Shown here one piece after another: positions 8,650 to 20,836 of a stretch of DNA of 64,000 nucleotides; position 1 is the stretch's first letter; each line of letters begins with the position of its first letter. The notes below the pieces were generated by a model, which saw nothing but the letters and a program-made list of their open reading frames with translations, made no database searches and was not told where the DNA came from. A program made the translations under genes and the position numbers. The stretch comes from Tritrichomonas musculus (taxonomy: Eukaryota > Parabasalia > Tritrichomonadida > Tritrichomonadidae): assembly GCA_039105265.1 (NCBI GenBank), contig JAPFFF010000006.1:1612001-1676000 (forward strand). The letters run 5' to 3'.

Positions 8650-11042
8650 TATTCAAATTCTTGATCGTATATACGCTTTTATATTCAAAAAATGGTATGA
8701 GTTTTTTCCCAATTGAATTTTATTAATTTTCAATGATTAATGATTTAAAATTGAATAAAAATGGGTTTTACTAAAAAAATAGTTTTGCTCTTTTTTTCAT
8801 TAGGATCGCTTTCTATTTTCATGAAAATTAATATATAGTTAGTGGACAAAAGTCAATTTCTGGACAAAAGTCTGTTTCACTACTGTTTCTTCATTATAGA
8901 ATAATAATTTTTCCATGAAAATTTATAATAATAAAATGCATTAAATGCAATCATTTTTTATACCATTAAAAAGTATTTTAAAGGAAAAATAAAATCATAT
9001 AAATAATTGATAAAAACTATCATATGTTTTCCTTTTTCAGTATTTGTATTTATATATATATTTATATTTAATTGATGGGAATTTTTCTTCATATTACTAT
9101 GTTTTTATTAAGATAATTTAAAATATTTCTTTTGGCATCCGTCTCAAAAAGTTCAAAAGTAAACTTTTTGAAACATTTACTAAAAATCTTTTAAAATTGA
9201 AGAAAAATGAGCATTTATTAAAGAGTAATGGTAAGTAAAAAGAGTAATGGCTGTAAAATAATTGATAAATCAAATTTATAAATACTAATTATTCATTTTT
9301 ATTTTTATCAAAATCTAATTAAAAATTATTCATTTTTAATATAAAAATTATCTTCTAAGATCAATAAATACAGACATTGATATGAAAAATGGAAAAAATT
9401 GAATTGGATGGCATACTTGTTTATTAAATTAACATAGAAAAATGCATTGGTGCTTATTATGTAATCACTTTCGCTTGTTACAATATTATAAGATGAAACT
9501 AAATCATCAAATGGATATTATTTCTGCAAATTAGGTATCATGCTAATATTACTTTTAATTTTGAAAAGATGCCCAAATAAATTTGAAGCAAACAAAACAG
9601 TAGTACCTAATTTTAATTAATAAAATATTGAATAAAATATTCAATATTTATTTAAATGACAAAAAAATGAATGCAAATAATTGAATTTTAGAAAATTTCT
9701 CGGCTATTTTTTTATCTTATGGATATATTATAATTATATATCTTTTATATTCCAAATAAAACTTTATCTATATTCTTTATTTCAATTTTTCCAAATAATC
9801 ATATCTGATAATATTAATGCAGAATTATATTATGTTTTATATATATATAGTGTAAATATGAACGAAAAACTTGTTCATAAAAAGTGAAGTTATATTGCTT
9901 AAAATAGCTCAGAAGATAGTAAAAAAACATTTTTGAATTCAAAAAATTATTAACTATAAATAAGCATCATTATCCAGCTGAATTTTTCATGAAATACTGT
10001 GATTTCTATATATTATTATACCAAAATACACGTATTAGTATATTATATAAACAAAATGTGGAGACTATGATAACTCTGCAGAAGAGGTCATCTTAAAAAT
10101 ATATTATAAAAAAGAATGATATTTACAAATCCGAACTATAATTTTTATTATTATTAGATTATTTGAGAATCATCTACGATATAATTCTTATTGAATAAAT
10201 AAAATAAATAAAATATGAATAAGAATTGGAAGGAAATATGAAATTATTAAAAATATGGATTTCAATGAATTTCACCAAAATTTCAAATAATAAAGCATTT
10301 AAACATATAAAATGAAACATACACAATCAAATATTTAGAATACTTAATATTGTGTCTTAAATACAAAATATCATTATATTTGTTGAATTTTTATTTTTTT
10401 AAAAAAATGGCGTTTATCCAAATGTATAAAGGATATTCTTCAAAATAAATAGCATATTCATGAATAGCTTAAAATTGCTTATTATTTAATTAACATGCCA
10501 TTTCCTAAAAGGTATGATTTTAATATAAAATTTTCAAATTTTCAGAATATTTGATATTGTCAGGGATACCATACGGGCACGGGCACGAGTACGTTACCCG
10601 AAAAAACTAAAATTTCGGGCAGAAAAGGGCAAATGCGGGCATCCACTTTTGCCCGAAATTTTCTATCGTTGCCCGAAATTGCCCTAAAAAAAGGAAAAAT
10701 TGAATAGACTGCCCGGGCAATTCTTGCTTTTGCCCGAAACAATAGTTCGAATTTCTCAACATACTTTTTTTTTTTTTCTCTTTTTTTTTTTTTTTACAAT
10801 AATATACATTTTTGCATTTTTAGTAAGTAAACATATAATAATATACATTTATATTAAAATAATTACTTAAAATATATGTAAAATTAAAATATATGAAAAA
10901 ATAAAATAATGTTTCCATTTATATGAAAACGCCACAGTATTGGAAAAAGGAAAACAAAAAAATAACAAAACAATACTTGCAATAAACAATGCTTTTTACC
11001 TAGTTATGTACCCATTTCTGAATAGAGATGAAATTTTGAAAA

Positions 11043-11295
11043 TTAAGTAATTCTCTTTAACATAATTTCATCAGTCAAAGCATCTTCAGCTCCGCAAAAA
11101 GCAAGAATCGGATGTCTATCAAAACAAACTCCTAAAGTGTCATCTTTTTCGAAATCGTAAAACATTTGATGAACGATATACAACAGGGACCGAAATATAA
11201 GTTCAAATTGAAGAGCCAAATAACATTAAATTAACAACTACTGCCATCAATAAGTTTACAGGGGAATTTGGCTTCAAGTATTTGCTTCCATTATT
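11043..11295 (-). pseudogene. Decayed coding fragment inside the hAT
   Basis: The minus strand reads as protein in two frames joined by a shift near 11215. The upstream part gives SKYLKPNSPVNLLMAVVVNL. The downstream part includes LIFRSLLYIVHQMFYDFEKD and RHPILAFCGAEDALTDE, and ends at a stop at 11043-11045. Residue composition is that of a real globular protein. There is no ATG start and no match to the element's two genes. I do not recognise the parent family. A captured host fragment or an old accessory gene of the element are both possible. Confidence 0.4.
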
Positions 11296-11961
11296 TAAAA
11301 GAAATCGAAATTTTGATAAAGAAAATTGAATAAGAACATAACTTTTTGATAAAGCCTGAAACTAAATATTGATTATTTTCACTTTTTGAATATTATTTTT
11401 TTATTTATTTTATTGAACTTTCCAATTTTTGAATATTACAGTTAAATTACTATTCTCTTTAGTTGCTAAAATTAAAAAAGCAAAATAAGAATCTATTAAG
11501 ATTCTTTTATAAAAAATTATACAAATAAGAATGAAACTTTTTACCAATAATATTCAAAATTTTGAATACAATCATAAATTCAATACTTATAATATTCAAA
11601 TTTTTACAGTATAGTTGCATACAATATTCTTTATTAGAATATATCAATAAAAAATAAAGTCTCTGATTTATTTCTTCTTTATAAAATATATTAATAAATA
11701 TAAAAATTAAATAATTAATAAATTTTTATTGATATAATGAAATAATTAAAAGAAAAATAATAAATAAAATATACATTGATATAAGCTTTTTGAAATATCT
11801 TAATATGAACATCAGCACAATTATCGTAAATAATTCAAATTTTTAATTTTGAAAACGACGATACGACTAAAACACTCAAAATTTATAATTTTAATTTTTT
11901 AAAAAGAAAATAAAATATACTTCATTTTCGCTTTTAGTCAAATACTAAATGACTTAAGAGC

Positions 11962-13764
11962 TTAATCATTGAAAATATCTTTCATTTTTTCAAGAACTTC
12001 AAGTGCTATTTTTTTATTGCATTGCAATATCATTTGCTCTTTGGCGTGTTCAGGCAAAATATTTGTTCGGTGGTCATTAATAACATAGCGTCCCTTAGAA
12101 AAACTCCTTTCAGAGGCAACAGACGTTACCAGCATTCCCAAAATTTCAATTGCGACAAATGCCAGCTGCTGATCCTCAGTGCCTATTTTGGCTTCCCAGT
12201 ATGTTTTAATATCAACGATTCTCCTAGAACGTTGTTCTAGAAGTTTTTCCACTGAAGATAATGGAACATCTACATCGTCATCGTCTTTTTTAAACATTTC
12301 ATTTCGTAAACTAATATAAGTATCGTTACTTTCAATATTTACGGATTTAAAAGGTGGATATTTTGTCATTTTATTTAGAATTATTCTTTTTGATTCATTA
12401 ATCTGTTCAATGGTCAGTAATTTTGAGAAATCTTCGATTTGAGGATTCAATAATAGTGCCATTGGGCATATTTTGTTCCAAAAATAAAAATGAATATTTT
12501 TTAATTCTTCAATTTTTTTTTGAGCATTTGAAACTCCTAATTCAAAATCTGTATTTTCTAGTTTAGTCAAAATATTTTGTATTATTGAAATATCGGCCAA
12601 GAAAAATGAAGATGATCCGAAAGGATCTTCTTCATATGTTTTGATTATTATTTTGTATTGTTTGCAAATTTCTTGTAAATCATGAAGATAATCAATTTGA
12701 TTTTGTAATAAAAATGGAGAGCCAAAAAATTCTATTAAGATGTCATATGTATCGTAAAGAACGATCAATGAGTCACAAATTGTAGTCCAGCGTGTTTCGT
12801 TATAATGTGGAACTTTTTTGATTTTTTTTGTAGAAATAAAATTTTTCCTGTCAAGAAAATTTTGATAACTTGAACTGTTATTCAAATGATTGATAATATC
12901 TATTATCGGTGAAATTTTTTCTTTTATTCCTAATATAAATTCTTTAAAAATTAAATTTATGATATGACATAAACATGGTATTCTCCATATGCCAAGTATT
13001 TCGACAGTTCTTTTCATTAAAGAACAATTATCTGTAGTTATAGATGTAATGTCATCTAAGTCCAAACCATAATCTCTTAAACTTTTTTGAACTACGGTAT
13101 ATAAAACGTCGGCATCGTTAATTTCTTCATAAAGCCTAATAAAATCTAAAAAAAAATCTTTATATTCTTTTTGAACATAACATCTAATTGTTATTCCTAA
13201 GAAACTTCTTTTTCTGTGGTCTGTCCAACCATCAAAAGTTAAACTGTTACAAGAAGAAAATGCCAAAATATCAGAAATTTCTTTTGAAACAGCTTTTGAT
13301 AATTTGTTTAGAACAATAAGTAATTTTTCATTGTTTGGCATATTTGGAGTTATTTTTTTAAGAAGAGAGCTTTCAATTGATATAAATGATTCAGTTTCAA
13401 ATAAAATAAAACCCACAATATTTTTTATAATATTTTGTTCTTGTTCAATTGAAATTGAATCTTTTTTGCTGTTTTTTAATATCTGAAAAAATTCTGGAGA
13501 ATGTATGGCAGCGTGCCTTTTAATGTTTTTAACGGAGCCAGAAATCTTTTTCCATTGTTTACAAATAGAACAATAAAAAAATTCTTTTGAAATTATGTCA
13601 ATACCATTAACATTTGCAACCGGCACAAAAATCATATATGTTTTTTTTAGTATTTTAAAATATGTAACTTCTTTTTTGTTAAGGTTTTCTGGCCAATGTT
13701 CTATTGATGATTTAATATCATGCAGAGAGTCTTTAAAGTTATCAGAATACGATTTCTTTCTCAT
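11962..13764 (-). CDS. hAT family transposase
   Basis: A 600-aa transposase. A BED-type zinc finger lies near residues 60-90 (CSICKQW, then HAAIHS, a C-x2-C...H-x3-H pattern). The C-terminal hAT dimerisation region is clear: WEAKIG, then SVASERSFSKGRYV and LPEHAKEQMILQCN. It would bind the GCCCG-rich ends and cut and paste the element around it. I chose the ATG at 13764 (MRKKSYSD). The frame is open 16 codons further up but lacks an ATG. It is divergent from the passenger gene, with the 82-bp repeats between them. The frame has no internal break. Confidence 0.93.
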   Translation of the reverse strand: MRKKSYSDNFKDSLHDIKSSIEHWPENLNKKEVTYFKILKKTYMIFVPVANVNGIDIISKEFFYCSICKQWKKISGSVKNIKRHAAIHSPEFFQILKNSKKDSISIEQEQNIIKNIVGFILFETESFISIESSLLKKITPNMPNNEKLLIVLNKLSKAVSKEISDILAFSSCNSLTFDGWTDHRKRSFLGITIRCYVQKEYKDFFLDFIRLYEEINDADVLYTVVQKSLRDYGLDLDDITSITTDNCSLMKRTVEILGIWRIPCLCHIINLIFKEFILGIKEKISPIIDIINHLNNSSSYQNFLDRKNFISTKKIKKVPHYNETRWTTICDSLIVLYDTYDILIEFFGSPFLLQNQIDYLHDLQEICKQYKIIIKTYEEDPFGSSSFFLADISIIQNILTKLENTDFELGVSNAQKKIEELKNIHFYFWNKICPMALLLNPQIEDFSKLLTIEQINESKRIILNKMTKYPPFKSVNIESNDTYISLRNEMFKKDDDDVDVPLSSVEKLLEQRSRRIVDIKTYWEAKIGTEDQQLAFVAIEILGMLVTSVASERSFSKGRYVINDHRTNILPEHAKEQMILQCNKKIALEVLEKMKDIFND

Positions 13765-13796
13765 AAAAATAAATTTATAGTGAAATAAAAATAAAT

Positions 13797-14108
13797 CATC
13801 GTTTTCATACAAATTTGGATTTTATATTTATAACTTTTGTGATAAATTAAGATCAATACATTATAGAAAAGAATATATTCATCGTTTCTAATACAAATTT
13901 AGATTTTATTTATAACTTTTGTGATAAATTAAGATCAATACATTATAGAAAAGAATATATTCATCGTTTCTAATACAAATTTAGATTTTATTTATAACTT
14001 TTGTGATAAATTAAGATCAATACATTATAGAAAAGAATATATTCATCGTTTTTAATACAAATTTAGATTTTATTTATAACTTTTGTGATAAATTAAGATC
14101 AAAACAAA
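13797..14108. repeat. 82-bp tandem repeats in the divergent promoter
   Basis: About 3.5 near-identical copies. The anchor GATAAATTAAGATC recurs at 13841, 13923, 14005 and 14087 (period 82). The block fills the gap between the transposase start and the passenger gene start, so it is likely the promoter region of both. Copy-number change would move the two promoters relative to each other. Confidence 0.85.
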
Positions 14109-14121
14109 AGACATTTTAATT

Positions 14122-14976
14122 ATGATGGATTATAAAATTGTAGATCATTTTCATACAAATGATCATTTCCAATTAATAGACGATAATATGTATTCAAGCG
14201 ATAACTTTTTTATTGAAGAAGAAGACGAAGAAAATTTTGATAATGAAAGCCTTTTTGACCTAGATACATTTTTAAAAATTAATACATCAATTGAAAGATT
14301 GCGTTATTTCATTTTATACATTGTAGAAGATATTGGTAAAATAGATTTATTCATTGAAAATATTAACAATGACATTATGTCTATTTTAGAGAAAGATATT
14401 GATACTGCTTTTAAAGCAATACAAGTTTTAATTGATTATGGCTATAAAAATATTATTTTTAATGACTCTATTTTAAAAATTTTGAAATGGTCAATTAAAG
14501 ATAATAACTTTTGTAGCGTTTCATTTAAATTGATTATTTTTTATCTCGAAAAAAATGGAATGATTTTCCAAAAAAACGATATAATTGAAATGCTGACTTT
14601 TTCTTTAACAAATGACAATAATACTAGGAAAATAATATGGAAATTGATTTCATATACCATTTTACACCATCATTTTTCTATTCCACAAAATATACTGTAT
14701 AGAATAATTTATATGTATTGGGACCTTAGCACCAAAGATAAATCTATGGTACCTATAATTATGTTGGCCATTTTTGCATCTCATAATTCTCAAGATTTTA
14801 ATTCTCTGAAAAATATCATTATTGCTGATTCAGAATATATAGGTGAAATATTATTAGATTGCTGCTCTAAAAAAAACTATGATACAATAATTGCAATACT
14901 TCATTTCATTAAAAAAATAAATAATTATGATTTCATTCAAGATATAGAAGATTTTTATCAAAACATAACTGAATGA
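14122..14976 (+). CDS. hAT passenger protein, helical, unknown function
   Basis: A 284-aa protein. It has an acidic N-terminus (FFIEEEDEENFDNESLFDLD, about residues 29-48), followed by amphipathic helices rich in I, L, N and K. The latter are compatible with an ARM/HEAT-like or ankyrin-like helical repeat fold (for example LLDCCSKKNYDTIIAILHFI). No catalytic motif is visible. It lies wholly inside the hAT and is transcribed away from the transposase, so it travels with the element. Accessory proteins in other transposons can act as regulators or host-factor mimics. Whether this one does is unknown. It is an intact frame with ATG ATG at the start. Confidence 0.75.
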   Translation: MMDYKIVDHFHTNDHFQLIDDNMYSSDNFFIEEEDEENFDNESLFDLDTFLKINTSIERLRYFILYIVEDIGKIDLFIENINNDIMSILEKDIDTAFKAIQVLIDYGYKNIIFNDSILKILKWSIKDNNFCSVSFKLIIFYLEKNGMIFQKNDIIEMLTFSLTNDNNTRKIIWKLISYTILHHHFSIPQNILYRIIYMYWDLSTKDKSMVPIIMLAIFASHNSQDFNSLKNIIIADSEYIGEILLDCCSKKNYDTIIAILHFIKKINNYDFIQDIEDFYQNITE

Positions 14977-15438
14977 AAACTAATAAAAAAGCAATTGATA
15001 TCTACTATATTTTTTATTTTACATTGAGGAAAATAAAATCAATATCTACTCAATAATACTGTATTAATACTCTTGTCAAAAAAAAATTAAAATATTCAAT
15101 GAAATAATACAATCATCAATTCGGGCAAATGCGGGCAGATCACTTTTCTCAGCCCGAGAAACAAAAAGTGCCAAAAATTTTTTTTATTCGGGTAACGTAT
15201 TTTGCCCGAAATTAATTTCGAGCACTTCATCGGGCGGCGACCGTTTATTTGCCCGAGATTGCCCGGGCTGCCCTTTTGGTATCCCTGGATATTGTATAAA
15301 AAAGAGTCAATATCAAATAATTAAGTTCTCACACAATTTATATAATGAAGATTAATAGTATTAGTATGTAAATGTTATATTATAAATCTTGAATCTTATT
15401 TAATTTTTGAAAAATTAACGATTTTATTTTTTTTGTCC

Positions 15439-16258
15439 GGTAAATCTTTATTTTTGAACTTTTTGGATTTTTTACTCTCAATTTTTTTGAATGCTTATTT
15501 GTCATAATATCTTTATAATTTTACAATTTAAGAAGTAAGTATTCGAGGTTTTTATACAAATAAACACCATTTCACAGCATTACAGGCATTATATGTTCAA
15601 TAAAGAAGAAGAAAAATAAACTTTTAATTGCAATTTCCAATTTTTATTAAAATCGTTGTCTAAATTTCCCTTATTTCCTGCTTTTATGAGCATAATGCTG
15701 GTATTAACGATCCAATAAAATAAATTGAGAGCAAAAGATGAAAAAGAAACCAATATTTAGCTTCAAATTTTGAAGATATATATATGATCACAATTCTCAC
15801 AAAAAGAACACAAATACGTCAAATGTGCTTTTACGCTTGGCTAATAAACCTGATTATTGTATTTTATCACAAAATTGGTGCAAAGCGATCTATTTATTTA
15901 CTCATTAAACACAAATAATTGCTTTTCTTATTCAATGCATATACTCATAGTTTATGCTAGATGAAATACCGCATATTTTGATGCATCTCAATTTTCTCAC
16001 CCAAAGAAATGCTAATTATTATTTCATGATTTTTTTTTCTCAACAGAAAAATCTTAATAAATTCTATCTATGTATATTAAAATATTTATAGTTTCTTCTT
16101 TTAGTATTTTATTTACTTATTTTCATACTTTTTAGCTTTTTTTAAAAAAATCCAAATTGAGAGGAAAAAATCTAAAAAGTTCAACTATTTGTGAACAAAT
16201 ATACAAAGAAAAAAATTGAGGGGAAAAAATCTAAAAAGTTCAAAAAAAAATATTTACC
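15439..16258. mobile_element. 820-bp TIR element with 8-bp duplications
   Basis: Inverted ends of about 50 bp (GGTAAAT, then TTTTTGAACTTTTT and CTCAATTTTTTT) are flanked by TTTTGTCC at 15431-15438 and 16259-16266. A second copy of the inner part of the right repeat lies at 16150-16185. Non-coding. The duplication length suits hAT, and the GGTAAA terminus also recalls Mutator-like elements. Family is unresolved. Confidence 0.7.
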
Positions 16259-16968
16259 TTTTGTCCTATCAAAATTGAATAAAGGAATTTTCATGAATAT
16301 AAAAGAAATTAGTATTTACTTGAATTAAATAAAATATTTATACATAAATATTTTATATTCATTATAAACAAAGAGTGAAAACTCTCTATATTGTTTTAAA
16401 AAACTTATTTTTTTCGACATGTGAAGTGAAACAGACTTTTGTCCAGAAACAGACTTTTTTCGACTAACTATAAAAATAATTTTCTTATTGTAAAAAAACA
16501 GTTGATACGTACTGCGCTATGTCGTGCTGTTCAATGAGATATGATCAAAAAATAAAAAGAGTAAAAAAACTTGTTTTGGCGCATAACTGAAAATTTTTAA
16601 TGACAGCTTCTTGTTGTTGAGTGTATTACGTGAAATTTGGTGTTTTTGATTGAAAATTGGTTAAAAATTTTATATCAGAATAGATCAAATAATATAACAA
16701 ATTGTAGTGTTTAAAGAGTAAAAAAATTCTTTGATGCATATTTAGCGATTGCTTGGAGTTTTTGCTGAGATATTGATGAAATTCGTAAAAAAAAAAGATT
16801 GGTAAATAAGATTTTGAGATAAAATTTAAAAATTTTTAAAAATGAGAAGAAATATTTTATGTCATAATAATTGAGGGAAAAAATAGTGGTCTGCCTTTTT
16901 ACTTTAAGTTTAGTCAAATTTTAACCACCCAGCGGTTTTTTACCACCGAAAAAAAATATTTACCAATA

Positions 16969-18217
16969 CCCCTTAATTTTACTTGTCGGCGGAGTTTTCA
17001 GTTTTTGATAAGAAATCAAATAAAAAAACGAATATTTTTCTGCATAAAACGATCAAAAAGACGATCATTCTTTTCACCATCTTTCAATTTCTCTCAAATT
17101 AATTATCTAAAATAGTCATATCATCGTACGTTTATTTTTTTCATATAATTTTTTGATTTTTTTCATTCAGTTCGCATTTTCAATCAGAGATTTTTATAAA
17201 TTTGATATCAAAATTTTTTTAGGCACATTTCCTACGGATTAGTTTTAGCAGTATATTTTTAAAGATTATTAAATTGATTATTATTCAATATCAAAATGAT
17301 TTTTGTGAAAATAGATTATGAATTTAATATTTTATTTATATGAATATGCGATTTGCCATATTTAATTCGGAAAAGACAAAAATGATCACATAATTATTAC
17401 TATTGGTATGATAATATTTCAATGAATAATAAATATTTAAGAATTCTTTTTGCATGACTACATCATACGAATCCAAGGTAATAAATATTCTATATTATAC
17501 TAGAAAATAACAACTCCCTTTTTTGAATTGATCGGTTACAAAATTTAAGACCAAATATGAACTCAATTTAAACAGTATAAAAAATTTAATTAAAAGAATA
17601 AGAACATAAAACAATTAATTCTTTTAAGCAAATTGCATAATACTAAACTCTTTTTAGAACAAAAAAAAAAAAAAAAAAAGAAGAAAACAAAGAAATAATG
17701 ATAAAAGATAATAATAATCAAAATGAGAGCATTTATATAATTTAAAGAAATCAGGGAGTTAGTAAATGCTTTAAAAGTAAGATCATAAAAAGTTTCAGGC
17801 AGAAAAGGAAAAGTAATTTGTCCAAATTATAAGATCGTTAAAAACCTGCAATTTAAAGTAAAGCGATATTTAGGTGAGTAAAAATAGTGAAGTTATAAAG
17901 TAAAAGAGAGCTGAGTTCCTTGTAAAAAAAAAAATGAATTTGTATTGAGCTTTGCACTTTTGATGGAAATTGCTTAAGGTAAGGGTCTATAAACAGTAAC
18001 TGCTGTAGGTGCTCTTAGGGAATACTTTTTTCTATTGAATCAAATATCGATGTTGTTGTTCTGATTAACAATAAATAGGTCAGCCATCAATTTTATATCA
18101 CATGTCATTTATTTTACAAAAAAAAATTTGAATGAAAGGTGAATTTCTTTTTAGTGAAGTGAAAATTGATTACTTTATCAAAAACTGAAAACTCCGCCGA
18201 CAAGTAAAATTAAGGGG
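16969..18217. mobile_element. 1.25-kb TA-flanked TIR element
   Basis: Inverted repeats of 43 bp with no mismatch (starting CCCCTTAATTTTACTTGTCG) lie at 16969-17011 and 18175-18217, with TA outside each. The perfect repeats suggest recent insertion. The interior is AT-rich and non-coding, so this is a non-autonomous Tc1/mariner-like element. Confidence 0.78.
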
Positions 18218-18219
18218 TA

Positions 18220-20126
18220 ATATACCAATATGTAAACTAAAGAAAAAGTTTAAAAGCTATATAAACTATTTAAAAAGTGGTGGTGCTTTTTTTTCTCTAC
18301 CATTTTTTTCTTTTTCCACCAAAAATAGATAAAAACAAATTTCGACTTAAAAATTTGTTTCTATGTCAAGTATTATTTATTTTAAGCTATGTTACGAATA
18401 TTTAAAACAAGTATTAGCAAATAATAATGATTTTCTTAAAAATTAAATCTACTTTAAAAATAAGCCCATAATTCTTTATAAAAAAGCATCTCATTCATCT
18501 TAATAAATATTTTCTTTTCATTTGCCAGATATAATCGATTTAAAATAGCAAATAAATGGTTCAGAATTTATTGAGAGAATAAAATAATTGAAAGAAAATA
18601 ATTGAATAAGATGTACTAAAGCCAACTTTTTTCAATGCATTTTATTTTATTTCTAAAATATCGTTATCTCAATAAATTTTATAAATTATTAATTTTAAAT
18701 ATGTTTTATTTAATTATAAGAAACTAAAAAACAATTAAAAATGCATGAAAATAGTATGGATTAATTATATAGCTCAGAAAAGTAAAGTTTGTGTTATAAA
18801 AAAAAATTGGCCCAAAATTTTGCTTTAAATTATAAAATCAAGTCAACTATGTGCTGGAATTTGTACGATAGTTATTTTGTAAATTGCTTTTATTTAGTAA
18901 ATTTGGTGAATTTGCTTGAGTTTTAGGAAAAAATATTAAAAATGAATAATCTTTGCTTGGTTTGCTTATCCACGATGCTTGATAATAAACAATAAAAATG
19001 GAAAAAGTGATTTGAACGAATTGAGAATAGAATTTTTAATATCAATATGAAGAAAATTAGAAAACAATTTCCTTCATAAACTAATAATTGTCAAAATTTT
19101 GAAATTCGCCTTTTAGGTAAAAAAAAAATTAGCCTTTTAGGTTAAAATAATTCATATCACAAGTGATATGAATATAAAAAATGAGAAATTTCGAGTTCTT
19201 CCTCATGAAATATAAATTACTTATATAATCCTATTTAAAAATAATATAATTAAAAAAATAAAAAAAAATTGTTTTTTGAATTAAGATAACCAGATTAGGA
19301 TTCAATTTTTTTACAAAAAAATAATTTATTTTTATCTTAAATTCCTCTCAAAAAATATGTCTTTTTTATATTATATATATCATTAATACCATCATTAAAA
19401 AAATATATTTTGAAAGAAAAAATATCTGTCGAGTGGATAGAAGTTTCCATACCTTTTCCAAAAAATCAAAGAAAAAAAAAAAAAAAAAAAAAAAAAAAAA
19501 CGATATTTATGTTCAATAAATACAATATGGAATGAGAAATTAGTCAACTCATCATTAATAATTAATAAAGAGAGTTATAAACGCCTGAAAAGGAGCTTTT
19601 TGGGTGGTGAAGTGTTTTTTTATTTAATTTTGGAGTTTTTTTTTATCAAAAAGTTTATTGCATATAATTTATTCAAAACTATTCACCGTTTTCGTCACAT
19701 ACATTATGATTAAGCTTTTCTTCATTTTTTTTACTTTCCATTTTTTAGAAATGATATTGAATGAATATAAAGTGGAAAGTTAAAATTGAATTGAATAAAA
19801 AAAAAAAAATGAGATAAAATTTTCGAAATTTTGATTAAAATTTGAATTGATAATTAAAATTTTTGAATGAAATAAAAATTTTTCCAAAAAGAAAAAAATT
19901 ATTTTATCTTGAAAATGAATATAGGAAAATGATTTTTTCTGATTTATATATAAAATATATTTAATAATAAAATCAGAAAACATATTAAAATGAAGTTATT
20001 TTTTTCAAATGTTAACAGAACATCAAAAAATTTTTCTTTTTGATGCGAAAATAAAAAGGAGAAATAAATAATTTGAATCCTTTAGACATATATTTAACAG
20101 TATTTACATCATTTTATTATTTTGCA
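18220..20126. other. AT-rich intergenic with simple repeats
   Basis: No gene seen. It includes a pure A run of about 30 bases ending near 19500 and a perfect palindrome ATTCATATCAC-AA-GTGATATGAAT at 19150-19173. Confidence 0.5.
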
Positions 20127-20366
20127 ATGAGCCAATACTTACTTGATTCAGAAACACTTAAAACACAGATCAGAAGAGATCAAAGCAAGCTTGATTGTGT
20201 TATGGGAGAAATAAAAAATTATGAAACAAATGCCATAAATAATTCATTTTCAAGCTATTATAAGATGGGATGCCATAAAAAGTTGACTGAAGAGTTATAT
20301 CCCCAAAAACAAGCATTAATCCAGCGTATTGAAAATATGAAAATGTTATTAAATAGTTTAAACTGA
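20127..20366 (+). CDS. Small coiled-coil protein, hypothetical
   Basis: 79 aa from the ATG at 20127 (MSQYLLDSETLKTQIRR). Residues are strongly helical with heptad-like L/I spacing at both ends, around a central CHKKL segment. The frame is open upstream for 18 codons without ATG. It lies alone between transposon debris and a decayed kinase. It could be a small structural protein or the last exon of a decayed gene. Support is composition only. Confidence 0.4.
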   Translation: MSQYLLDSETLKTQIRRDQSKLDCVMGEIKNYETNAINNSFSSYYKMGCHKKLTEELYPQKQALIQRIENMKMLLNSLN

Positions 20367-20836
20367 ATTGAATAAATAAAATTATAATGAATAATTTACT
20401 TTTTATTTTAATTTTATTTTAAATATTCTAATGAAAGTTTGACATTTATAACATTTAATTTATAATACATTATTTTACAATACTAAAATTTAAAGCCAAT
20501 TTTCTCTTTGTCTCTTTTATAAAACATATACTTATATTAAAGATAATGCATTCTTTCAGAAAAGAGTTATTCATGTAATTATGAGAATTTAGAGAGCCCA
20601 AAAAAAAAAATGTTTTATCGTTTTAGCTTCGGAAATCATATCCCTATATATTTTAATATAATTATTGAGCATATATGATATTAAATTTCGTCAATTCTTA
20701 TAAAAACTGTGTATATTTAGAAAAAATTAAAATATATGAATTAATCAAAATACAATTTGATAGAAGTGCTTTTAATAAAATAATATTAACATATACATTT
20801 ATTCTACATAATATAATACTAAATATAAAAACAAAA

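Larger units (their letters stand above)
10561..15287. mobile_element. Complete hAT transposon with passenger gene
   Basis: Perfect 8-bp duplications GATATTGT lie at 10553-10560 and 15288-15295. Ends are CAGGGATACCATACGGGCA on the left and, complemented, CAGGGATACCAAAAGGGCA on the right. About 180 bp at each end is packed with GCCCG/CGGGC words, an obvious candidate for transposase binding. The interior carries a leftward BED/hAT transposase (11962-13764), a block of 82-bp repeats, and a rightward passenger gene (14122-14976). Identical target duplications and an open transposase frame suggest recent activity. Confidence 0.92.
8836..16470. mobile_element. Outer TA-flanked TIR element, split by nested insertions
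   Basis: Inverted repeats of about 46 bp (TAGTTAGTSGAMAAAAGTC, then TTTCTGGACAAAAGTCTG) occur at 8836-8881 and 16425-16470, with four mismatches and TA on both outer sides. Between them lie a complete hAT (10561-15287) and an 820-bp TIR element (15439-16258). Without these, about 2 kb of non-coding sequence remains, so this would be a non-autonomous Tc1/mariner-like element. The alternative is two separate copies of the same end. Confidence 0.55.

Noticed and set aside
9681-9887. Tyr/Ile-rich 68-aa open frame
   Set aside because: Composition is that expected from random AT-rich DNA. The first codon is not ATG and there is no neighbour support.
10560-10742. 60-aa arginine/alanine-rich open frame on the minus strand
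   Set aside because: It lies in the GCCCG-rich terminal region of the hAT, and its composition reflects the repeat words.
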